DNA of 24,832 bases from JAVKSM01 sp039583705 (lineage in GTDB: Bacteria; Actinomycetota; Actinomycetes; Mycobacteriales; Pseudonocardiaceae), in contig JAVKSM010000038.1 of the NCBI GenBank assembly GCA_039583705.1, forward strand, positions 1 to 24,832. The letters are read 5' to 3'. This document shows, one piece after another, positions 6,522 through 13,070 of this stretch; within the stretch, counting starts at the first letter, position 1; each line of letters begins with the position of its first letter. The translations under genes were made by a program, and so were the position numbers. The notes under the pieces are model-generated. The model saw only the letters and a program-made list of their open reading frames with translations. It searched no databases and was not told where the DNA came from.

Positions 6522-7309
6522 GTGGTCGCAGCGGACCACGCCGTCAACCCACCCGCGCCGCCCGAGGCCGCCCCGCCGTGCAGGACCTACGCGCGGTGGG
6601 CGGCCCGGGAGAGGCTCGAGGACTACTCACTGCGCTTCGCTCCCACCACGTTCCGCACCTGGTCCGCGCTCATCGTCGCCTCCACCGCCCTCGGCGGGAT
6701 CGCGTACCTGGCTGACTACGCGATCGGAGCCTCGGTGGTGCTCACCGACGGCGGCGCCAGCGGCGGGCTGCTCGCGGTGTGGATCCTCGACGAGGTCGGC
6801 AAGGCGGCCGCGGTGCAGCCCATCCAGCAGTTCACCCACGGGCTGGGCCTGGTGCTTCCCCAGCGGCTGGCCGGTGCTCACGGTCGCGGGTCGTCGCCGA
6901 CCTCGTGGCCGACAAGCCGTTGCTGCGGCTCAGCCCCGCGGGGGTCGAGTCCAGGCGCGCCCACCTGCGCGCTGTGAACCCGGTCGGCTTCGGCTCCATG
7001 CTCATCGCGTCGGTGGTGTCGGTCACCGCGTTCTTCGGTGGCTTCGGCAGTGTGGCGGCGGCCTACTCGCCGTTTCTCGCGCTGGGTGTCGCGTTCGTGC
7101 TCTCGCCGGCACTGTGCCTGCTCACCCGCGGCCGCTTCTACCTCGCGCGGCCCGACGACCTGCAACCGCCGCTCTGGGCTCCGACGGCTCGCTGTCCACT
7201 ACTTCCTGTTCTGACCGAGGGCCGCCGCGCTGGCCTGCCGGTGGAGGACCATCCGGCACGATTTCCGCCGCCGCAGCGGCGGCCGGTGACAGGTCGGCAT
7301 GGTCAGTGA
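6522..7309 (+). pseudogene. Broken NCS1-type (purine/cytosine permease-like) transporter
   Basis: GTG at 6522 follows GGGAGG with a 5-nt spacer. The N-terminus (LEDYSLRFAPTTFRTWSALI, then ALGGIAYLADYAIGASVVLT) matches actinobacterial permeases of the NCS1/purine-cytosine group, including TM1. The reading then jumps to WILDEVGKAAAVQPIQQFTH, so several middle membrane segments are missing. Near 6870-6900 the coding frame changes: the later part is read one frame over as ADLVADKPLLRLSPAG, RRAHLRAVNPVGFGSMLIAS and SPFLALGVAFVLSPALCLLT, which is the C-terminal membrane region of the same family. After GRFYLARPDD (about 7150) similarity fades. Internal deletion plus frameshift make it a pseudogene; a 12-TM carrier cannot be built from it. 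The family assignment is from motif memory and is moderately firm; the substrate is unknown. Confidence 0.65.
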
Positions 7310-8607
7310 GGTGTTCGCCGCCGCCATCCGTATCATCCGGACCACGTCGTCGCCGTGGTCGGCACCGACCTGAATTGCACCCTCAGCACTCCCATAGCGC
7401 CTTCGTGTACACCCACTGCATGTGGCGGGACGGGGTGCCGGCCCCGGGGTTGACGGTGGTGCGGCTGGAGCGGCGGAGCGGTGGAGCGGGTCGTGAGAGC
7501 GCGTAGACGCGGCGGGTGGGCGGGCATGTGGTGGGCGTGGGTGGTCGCGCGGTGGCGGGGTGCCCGCACGATGCGCCGGGCGCGCCGCCGACGGGGGCGG
7601 TGACGGACGCCGGGCGGCCGAGTGTCCGACGCGGACCGTCTGGCGTTGCGCCGCACTCGACTCGCTGGCCCGCCATCCCCGGCCACACCACGCGGTCGTG
7701 CTGGGGGTGGCCGTCACGGCCCGACGGCACACACCCCTACCTGCGCTACTTCGCCCTGCTCTTCCTGGCCGCGACGGTGGCCGCCGGCGCGCTGGTGCAC
7801 CCGCGGCGCTGGCTGCGCTTGCACCGTTCGAGGACGACCGGTATGCCACCTCAGGCCTGCCCCGCTCGGGAGGAGGGTGCCCGGGACGAGGGCACCGACG
7901 CCTGACACGGACGCACCGACGCCGCCTGACACGGGTGCACCACCGCCGCCCGGGCCGTGAGCACGCCGACCAGCGGCAGCCCCGCCACGCCCCGCCCACG
8001 CCCCCCGGGAACGTCCCGACCACGCCCCCCGGGAACGCCGCCCTGTCACCAGGAGCGACGTAGCGGCTCCGTTGCGGCGAGGTCCGGCAAGGTGTGGCAA
8101 GGTGCGGTAGTGGTCGCTGCGACCCGCCCGGAGCCCACGAGACTCCACCACATCTTGCTTATCCCGGCGCCGGATCCGGGCTTGGTGCAGCTAGTTCCTG
8201 GTCCGATCCCCAAAGCGGCGGGAATTGCGGTGGATGCGATTACAGGTCGGTCAGCGATACGGCCTCCGCTGTGATGACGGCGTGGCCCTGACCTGCGGAG
8301 GCGGGGCGCTCAAGTTGCTGAGAGTACCCGAGCGACCTGCGGCACCAGTTCCCGTATCTGACATGGTCACGTGCTGACCTGCCACGATGGTCTGATTGTC
8401 ACATCTGATGCGGTGATCTCCGGTCGAACGCTATCGACAGAGAGTGATGGTAGTAGGTCGCGACCGGGTTTGCTGCCAGGTCTGGCTGACCTGCCCACCG
8501 GCACCGCAACGACGGATCCGGGACGTTCGTGAGCCGGCCGAGATTCGCCGTCACCGATGTTTCCCGGCGCCGTTAATCCAGGCGTCGGGGAAGGCGGGGA
8601 GCCATCA
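7310..8607. other. 1.3-kb region of decayed or non-coding DNA
   Basis: No open frame here has a convincing protein. One stretch on the plus strand, about 7726-7840, reads HPYLRYFALLFLAATVAAGA then LVHPRRWLRLHR, which looks like the last membrane helix of a lost protein. The frame next to it (LARHPRPHHAVVLGVAVTAR, about 7664-7725) may be an upstream piece of the same gene after a frameshift. Low-complexity repeats occur at 7907-8040, including two copies of CACGCCCCCCGGGAACG. From 8240 to 8607 is the long upstream region of the BldM-like gene. Confidence 0.45.
8289..8494 (+). repeat. Four copies of (T/C)GACCTGC upstream of the BldM-like gene
   Basis: TGACCTGC occurs at 8289-8296, 8375-8382 and 8487-8494, and CGACCTGC at 8333-8340, all on the plus strand. 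The first three are spaced 44 and 42 bp (about four helical turns); the last is 112 bp further. They lie 110-320 bp before the GTG at 8608. They may be binding sites for a regulator, or chance. Confidence 0.3.
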
Positions 8608-9204
8608 GTGATAACTGTGCTGATTTGTGATGACCGACGTAGCATCCGCGAGGGTCTCACTCGGGTGATATCAGCGGTACCTGGGGTGGATCACATCGAT
8701 ACTGTGACCGACGGTGACGAGCTGGTGGCCCGGTTCACCCGCCAGCCGGCCGACGTGGTCCTGGTCGGGACGCAGCGCGCCCTGCCGGCCGGGATGGAGG
8801 CCACCCGCCGGCTGGTCGCCTCGCACCCGCATGCCAACGTCATCGTGTTCGGGGCGCCGGACGACGCCAGCAGCATCACCGCGGCGATCGTCGGCGGCGC
8901 CCGCGGGTACCTACGCTGGGACGCGTCGCGTCCGGAGCTGGTGGCCGTGCTGGCGCATACGCTGGCCAGCACCGTCGTCCTGACCCCGCGGGCACCCTCG
9001 GACCCGGGCGTCCACCTCACCGAGCGCGAGATGCAGGTGCTGCGCGGCATGAGCCAGGGCAAGAGCAACAGCCAGATCGGGCGTGAGCTCTACCTGTCCG
9101 AGGACACCATCAAGACCCACGCCAGGCGGCTGTTTCACAAGCTCGGCGTCCAGGACCGGGCGCAGGCCGTCGCCCACGGCTTCCGCCGCGGGCTCTTGTC
9201 ATGA
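8608..9204 (+). CDS. BldM-like LuxR/NarL-family regulator with a degenerate receiver
   Basis: 198 aa. N-terminal receiver-like domain (1-120) and C-terminal LuxR helix-turn-helix (about 138-198). The HTH (LTEREMQVLRGMSQGKSNSQ, IGRELYLSEDTIKTHARRLF) closely resembles Streptomyces BldM, a developmental regulator. The receiver keeps the acidic pair Asp8-Asp9 but has Gly54 where the phospho-acceptor Asp should be, Gly82 instead of the switch Thr/Ser, and Trp104 instead of the conserved Lys (GYLRWDA against GYLxKDA). It is therefore an orphan regulator that cannot be phosphorylated the usual way and no kinase gene is beside it. GTG at 8608 with GGGGAG upstream places ITVLICDD at the proper N-terminus; an ATG at 8557 would add 17 unrelated residues. 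BldM proteins act as homodimers or as heterodimers with WhiI; a similar role here is inference. Confidence 0.82.
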   Translation: MITVLICDDRRSIREGLTRVISAVPGVDHIDTVTDGDELVARFTRQPADVVLVGTQRALPAGMEATRRLVASHPHANVIVFGAPDDASSITAAIVGGARGYLRWDASRPELVAVLAHTLASTVVLTPRAPSDPGVHLTEREMQVLRGMSQGKSNSQIGRELYLSEDTIKTHARRLFHKLGVQDRAQAVAHGFRRGLLS

Positions 9205-9351
9205 CCCCCGCCTCACCCCCGCCCCACGCTGCCGGCCCCCGGCACGGTCGCGTGGCCCGACAGCGCACGCAACGACGTCACCTGCTCTACCGTCGGCGCC
9301 GAGTGGCGACGACCCCCGGCGGTAGGGCGTGTGCTCGTGCAGGTCCGGGGG

Positions 9352-9522
9352 TCATCTTTTGAGGAGGTCCACGGCGGACTGCAGGTTCGCGACTCGAAGC
9401 TGAAGAAGGTCCAAGCTCGGTCCGATGCGCGCGGTCAACTCCTGGCGGACGTAGCGGACGCATGCCGCGGCCCCGACGACCAAACCCAAGAGGGCGCCGA
9501 GAGCGAAGATCAGTATCGTCAT
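9352..9522 (-). CDS. 56-aa membrane-anchored coiled-coil-like peptide
   Basis: ATG at 9522 (or GTG at 9525) after AGGTGG; stop TGA at 9352-9354. The product starts MTILIFALGALLGLVVGAAA, one transmembrane helix with a GxxxG-like face. It continues CVRYVRQELTARIGPSLDLL, then QLRVANLQSAVDLLKR, a charged amphipathic helix. This architecture is common among small actinobacterial proteins of unknown function. It sits between the BldM-like gene (convergent, 147 bp away) and the two-component operon. Function is unknown. Strong signal-anchor, ribosome site and clean stop make it likely real. Confidence 0.6.
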   Translation of the reverse strand: MTILIFALGALLGLVVGAAACVRYVRQELTARIGPSLDLLQLRVANLQSAVDLLKR

Positions 9523-9652
9523 CACAGCCACCTAGCGGTGTCAGTCCCAATAGGTGATACATCGCACGCCCGCCGTAGGCGTTACCCGATCGGGTGTATA
9601 TGGCTGCGGGATCTCGTCGTGGGACCGCGGTTGGGTCGCCCCCGAGTCCGAC

Positions 9653-9667
9653 CGGGGCAAAGCCCCG
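9653..9667 (-). terminator. Hairpin downstream of the two-component operon
   Basis: CGGGGC-AAA-GCCCCG on the plus strand is a compact 6-bp GC stem with a 3-nt loop. It lies 43 nt after the response-regulator stop (9711) in the direction of that operon. It is likely a terminator; no T-run follows. Confidence 0.45.
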
Positions 9668-9710
9668 TCAGCGGTGGTCCCGTCTTGCCGGCATCCGGCC
9701 GGACCGACGG

Positions 9711-10406
9711 TCAGAGCCGCTCGGCGAGGCCGTGGCGGTAGGCATAGGCCACCGCTTGAGCCCGGTCGCGCAGCCCGGTCTTGGCCAGCAGATGGTTGAC
9801 GTGGGTCTTGACAGTGGCCTCACTGATGAACAGCGTCCGGGCGATCTGGGTGTTGGTCAGCCCGGCCGCGATGAGGGTGAGGACTTCGGCTTCGCGGCTG
9901 GTCAGCCCGTCCGGGAGCGCCGCAGGCACCCGGGACGCGGACCCTGTCGCCCGGGGTCGGGTCGTGGGTCTGGTGGCGGCGGCGAGCAGCCTGGCGTGCA
10001 CGGCGGGGTCGAGGACGGCGTGGCCGGCGGCGGCGGTGTGCAGCGCCCGGGCGATCTGGTCCCGGCCAGCGTCCTTGGTGAGGTAGCCGAGCGCACCGGC
10101 CTGCAGTGCGTCGAGCACCGAGGTGTCGTCGGCGTAGGTCGTGAGCACGACCACCTGCACGTCGGGGTGGTCGGCGCGGATGCGCCGGGTGGCCTCGATG
10201 CCGTCGACGCGGGGCATCCGCAGGTCCATCAGCACCACGTCCGGGGAGTGCGCCTCGACCAGGACGCAGGCTTGTTCGCCGTCGCCGGCGGCCCCGACGA
10301 CGTCGACGTCGGGCAGCAGGTCGAGCAGGGTGACCAGGCCCTCGCGGACGGCGGCCTGGTCGTCGACGACCACCACGCGCAGCCGCCGCTGGCCGGGAGC
10401 GGTCAT
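9711..10406 (-). CDS. NarL/FixJ-family response regulator
   Basis: 231 aa, cytoplasmic DNA-binding regulator. The receiver (9-125) has acidic residues Asp15-Asp16, phospho-acceptor Asp61 (VVLMDLRMP), switch Thr89/90 and Lys111 (GYLTKDA), so all catalytic residues are intact. After a Pro/Arg-rich linker (about 150-170) comes a LuxR-type HTH (DGLTSREAEVLTLIAAGLTN and TQIARTLFISEATVKTHVNH). ATG at 10406 overlaps the kinase stop by ATGA, so kinase and regulator are translationally coupled and form one cognate pair. An ATG 27 nt upstream lies inside the kinase gene and is less likely. The target genes are not evident. DUF4232, the next gene upstream on the same strand, is a possible target. Confidence 0.93.
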   Translation of the reverse strand: MTAPGQRRLRVVVVDDQAAVREGLVTLLDLLPDVDVVGAAGDGEQACVLVEAHSPDVVLMDLRMPRVDGIEATRRIRADHPDVQVVVLTTYADDTSVLDALQAGALGYLTKDAGRDQIARALHTAAAGHAVLDPAVHARLLAAATRPTTRPRATGSASRVPAALPDGLTSREAEVLTLIAAGLTNTQIARTLFISEATVKTHVNHLLAKTGLRDRAQAVAYAYRHGLAERL

Positions 10407-11572
10407 GCCGGCAGCCGCAGCCGCACAGCCCAACCCGTGGGAGTGGGGCCGCAGGTGAGTGTGCCGCCGATCAGTTCGGCGCGCTCGCGCAGCCCGGCCA
10501 GGCCGTATCCACCGCCAGTGTCGGCCAGCGACGTGACCGCGGGCGGCACCGCGGTGGCCGGGTGGTCGGTGATGGTGAGCACGAGGTCGTCGGGGCGGTA
10601 GTCCAGCTCGATGGTCATCGGGGCGCCGGGGGCGTGCTTGCGGGCGTTGGTGAGAGCCTCCTGAGCGGTGCGGTAGGCCGTCAGCGCCATGTCCGGCGCG
10701 AGCTCGCGCGGGACGCCCCGCACCGTCACCTGTGCGGGCGCCCTGATGTCGGCCTGGTAGTCACCGGCCAGTCCGGTGAGCAGGTCGGGCAGGGGCGCCG
10801 TCTCACCGCGCAGCGCCGCGATCGCCCGCCGGGTCTCCCCCAGCCCGTCGACGGCCAACCGCCTGGCTCGTCTCACGTGCCGGTGCGCTCGGGCGGGGTC
10901 GCGGTCGTCGGTCAGGAGCGCGTCAGCGGCGTCGAGCTGCACGGCGAGCGCGCCGAGGGAGTGGGCGAGCACGTCGTGGATCTCCCGGGCGATCCGAGCC
11001 CGCTCCCCGAGGGTGGCGGCCCGCGCCTGCTCCTGCTGCGCCCGGCGGGTTTGGACGAGCAGCAACTCGGCCTGCTCGAACCGGGCCCGGTACTGGCGCC
11101 GGTTGAACCCGGCCAAAGTGATCCCGGCGAGCGCGCCACCGTACCCGGCGAACGGACTCAGGCTGTTGCCGACGGCGAAGGTACCGACGGCGAGCGCAGC
11201 GATCCCCGCCACGACCAAGCCGACGGCACCCACCGAAGGCAGGGTGAACGCCGCCGTGAACACGCCGACCCCGCACAGCGCGAGCGCGGGGCTGGCCGGG
11301 TCGATGCCGGCGAGCAGGCTCCCCGCGACGGTCAGCAGGACGATCGAGCCGACCAGTACCGCTGGGCGGTCAACGACCGTGGTGGCGACCAGCCAGCCCA
11401 ACCACCCGGCGGCGGCGAGCACGGTGCACACCAGCGCCGCCAGCGGGCGCCCGGCCCCACCCACTCCGGGGGAGATGACGACGATGCCGTAGACGATGCC
11501 ACCCAGCCCCGCCAGCCGCAGCCCGACCCGCAGCGGCCATCGGTGCGCGGGGATCAGCCCGTCCAGCATCAT
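10403..11572 (-). CDS. Membrane sensor histidine kinase (HisKA_3 type)
   Basis: 389 aa, the sensor partner of the response regulator that follows. The N-terminal half (about 15-165) is a set of six or so hydrophobic helices with no large extracellular loop (AGLGGIVYGIVVISPGVGGA, LVCTVLAAAGWLGWLVATTV and so on), as in DesK/NarL-type intramembrane sensors. The dimerisation/phospho-acceptor helix is RARIAREIHDVLAHSLGALA, with the phospho-accepting His in EIHD. The ATPase domain has an N-box (AYRTAQEALTNARKHAP) and a glycine box (DTGGGYGLAGLRERAELIGG). GGGGAG lies 5 nt before ATG 11572; a second ATG follows directly. The signal sensed is unknown; membrane state or cell-envelope stress is usual for this architecture. 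Confidence 0.92.
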   Translation of the reverse strand: MMLDGLIPAHRWPLRVGLRLAGLGGIVYGIVVISPGVGGAGRPLAALVCTVLAAAGWLGWLVATTVVDRPAVLVGSIVLLTVAGSLLAGIDPASPALALCGVGVFTAAFTLPSVGAVGLVVAGIAALAVGTFAVGNSLSPFAGYGGALAGITLAGFNRRQYRARFEQAELLLVQTRRAQQEQARAATLGERARIAREIHDVLAHSLGALAVQLDAADALLTDDRDPARAHRHVRRARRLAVDGLGETRRAIAALRGETAPLPDLLTGLAGDYQADIRAPAQVTVRGVPRELAPDMALTAYRTAQEALTNARKHAPGAPMTIELDYRPDDLVLTITDHPATAVPPAVTSLADTGGGYGLAGLRERAELIGGTLTCGPTPTGWAVRLRLPA

Positions 11573-11604
11573 CGTCGCTCCCCTGAGATCAGCGCGTCCG
11601 GCAT
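11569..11604 (-). CDS. Possible 11-aa leader peptide made by duplication of the kinase start region
   Basis: An ATG at 11604 with GGGAGCGACG upstream opens MPDALISGERR and stops at TGA 11569-11571, overlapping the kinase ATG at 11572. The DNA around it is an imperfect copy, offset by 35 bp, of the kinase initiation region itself: ribosome site, GCGACGATG and the codons MLDGLIP match MPDALIS. Translation of the leader could feed or limit kinase translation. It may equally be a silent duplication. Confidence 0.35.
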   Translation of the reverse strand: MPDALISGERR

Positions 11605-11834
11605 CGTCGTCGCTCCCGGAAGGGGTGTCTCAGGACAGCGTGTCGGGGAACCGGTCGCCCGGCACCCCACGCTGTGCCTCCAGGACGGAGCCTGCCACCG
11701 GTCGGGGCGGGAGGTACCGCGGCCACGCCCGTCCCGGCGCGGCCCCCGCTCCTACCAATTCCCAGCTTCCCTCCGGCTGCCGCCCCGTTCCGGGCCGGCA
11801 GGGCCACGCTAGGAGCCCAAGATCACCCTATCGG

Positions 11835-12383
11835 CTAGGGGCGGGGACCGGTGAACGGTGAGAGCGCGGTGGTGGCGACAGCGGCGCGGTAGACGGGCCC
11901 GACGCGGAACGGGATCGTGAAGGAGCCGTCAGTTGCTCCGGGAGTGGTGACCTGGAGGTAGGCCGGGCTGACCTGCGGGTCGGAGGGGGCCGAGGGGTGG
12001 GACCAGGCCAGGTCCGCGGCCAGTTGCTGACCTGGCTGCACGGTGATCAGATGGGGTCCGGGATCAGTTTCGAAGAAGGTGTCGCCCCGCGTCACCTGGG
12101 TGGCCAACGGCCGCTGATCGGCGCTGAGCAACCGCAGGCCCAGGTAGCCATCCAGGGTGCAGGCGACATGGGAGCTGTTGGTGACGACGATGTCCACACC
12201 CCGGTGCAGCATGCCCTCCTGGAAGCCGTCCCGGTTCTGACCCACCGACAGGTCGGTGCCCTGGCACACCGCGGCGACCGGCGCCGCGACCGCATCGGGT
12301 GACCCACCGGCGGCGGCTGCGGCTGCCACCCCGGCGGCTGCCAGCAACACAGCCACGCGGTGGACGACCGAAACGAACATCAT
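11835..12383 (-). CDS. Secreted DUF4232-family protein
   Basis: 182 aa. Signal peptide at 1-34 (MMFVSVVHRVAVLLAAAGVA, then an Ala-rich stretch and PDAVAAPVAA cleavage region); no lipobox Cys is evident. The mature part has the DUF4232 pattern: first Cys in AVCQGTDLSV, second in SHVACTLDGYLGLRLL (likely a disulfide pair), then long beta-strand segments up to SFTIPFRVGPVYRAA. DUF4232 proteins are exported actinobacterial proteins of unknown role. Tandem ATGs at 12383 and 12380 follow GGAGGA. Just upstream (12424-12450) lies a perfect 11-bp palindrome that may be its operator. It is encoded upstream of the sensor-kinase operon on the same strand with a 262-bp gap, so it could have its own promoter. 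Confidence 0.8.
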   Translation of the reverse strand: MMFVSVVHRVAVLLAAAGVAAAAAAGGSPDAVAAPVAAVCQGTDLSVGQNRDGFQEGMLHRGVDIVVTNSSHVACTLDGYLGLRLLSADQRPLATQVTRGDTFFETDPGPHLITVQPGQQLAADLAWSHPSAPSDPQVSPAYLQVTTPGATDGSFTIPFRVGPVYRAAVATTALSPFTGPRP

Positions 12384-12423
12384 GATCTCCTCCCCCGGGT
12401 GCCGCGCCGGCGGCCCCTGACTC

Positions 12424-12450
12424 CCATGCCGGTTGCCTCAACCGGCATGG
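12424..12450. promoter_or_regulatory. Perfect 11-bp inverted repeat, candidate operator
   Basis: CCATGCCGGTT (12424-12434) and AACCGGCATGG (12440-12450) pair perfectly across 5 nt. It is 40 bp upstream of the DUF4232 start and lies in the divergent region facing the DGPF/ECF genes. A 27-bp palindrome here fits a dimeric repressor or activator site better than a terminator, since no gene ends beside it. Confidence 0.5.
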
Positions 12451-12630
12451 CTCGCTACCTAGAGGGTCAACCACCGGGAACCGGACCACGACAACCCGAA
12501 TGAGGGAAGGGAGCCGACCTGCACCGCCCGGGTGGACCAGCTTCGCCGGCCGGCCGGCCGCCCGTGCGGCCACGGGGGCGGGAGGATGACGTCCCACGGC
12601 CTTGCCGCAACAAAGATCTTCTAGCTGGAG

Positions 12631-12656
12631 TGTCGATTCCGTCGTGGCAGCTTCGT
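12631..12656 (+). promoter_or_regulatory. Candidate ECF42-type promoter of the DGPF gene
   Basis: TGTCGA at 12631-12636 is followed 17 nt later by CGT at 12654-12656. Published work on ECF42 sigma factors describes TGTCGA at -35 and CG(A/T)C at -10 upstream of DGPF genes. The -35 is exact; the -10 reads CGTA, so it matches three of four. The site is 71-77 bp before the ATG at 12708 and implies positive autoregulation through the sigma gene downstream. Confidence 0.5.
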
Positions 12657-12707
12657 AGTGGCAGCGGAGGGTCGGTACGGTGCCGGTCCCACCGGGAGGA
12701 GAACGTG

Positions 12708-13061
12708 ATGACGCAGTACCTGTTGTCGGTCCACATGATCGAGGGCGAGGAGCCGTCGCCGGAAGCGATGCAGCAGGCGTACCGGGATGTCGAAGTCCTC
12801 AACAAGCAGATGCAGGCTGAGGGAGCCTGGGTGTTCGCCGGCGGCCTGCACCCCCCGACCACGGCGACGGTCGTGCGCATGCGCGACGGTGAAGTGCTCA
12901 CGACTGACGGGCCGTTCGCGGAGACAAAGGAGCAGCTCGGTGGGTTCTGGGTGATCAAAGCTACGGACCTGGACGCGGCGCTGTCCTGGGCGGCCAAGGC
13001 GACGAAGGCATGCGGGGGCCCGGTCGAGGTCCGCCCGTTCCAGGAGGAACCCGAGGGATAG
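12708..13061 (+). CDS. YCII/DGPF-domain protein
   Basis: 117-aa cytoplasmic protein of the YCII-related family. The start is MTQYLLSVHMIEGEEPSPEA; the diagnostic motif is TDGPFAETKEQLGGFWVIKA (about residues 65-84), followed by the C-terminal strand GGPVEVRPFQ. DGPF proteins are small dimeric alpha/beta proteins of unknown biochemistry and are the usual genomic partners and targets of ECF42 sigma factors. The sigma gene starts 9 nt downstream here. GGGAGGA precedes ATG 12708 by 7 nt; GTG 12705 is an alternative. Confidence 0.9.
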   Translation: MTQYLLSVHMIEGEEPSPEAMQQAYRDVEVLNKQMQAEGAWVFAGGLHPPTTATVVRMRDGEVLTTDGPFAETKEQLGGFWVIKATDLDAALSWAAKATKACGGPVEVRPFQEEPEG

Positions 13062-13070
13062 CAGGCCTCG

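Noticed and set aside
7907..8040. CRISPR-like short repeats
   Set aside because: Only two or three copies of GC-rich low-complexity units, no regular spacers and no cas genes.
8300..8360. TPP riboswitch-like string (GGGGCGC, CTGAGAG, ACCC, GACCTG)
   Set aside because: The first half resembles a thi-box, but the required TAATGCC and GGGA part is missing and no thiamin gene follows.
9584..9595. 12-bp palindrome ACCCGATCGGGT
   Set aside because: Perfect but short and common in GC-rich DNA; it is not clearly placed against a start, so no role was assigned.
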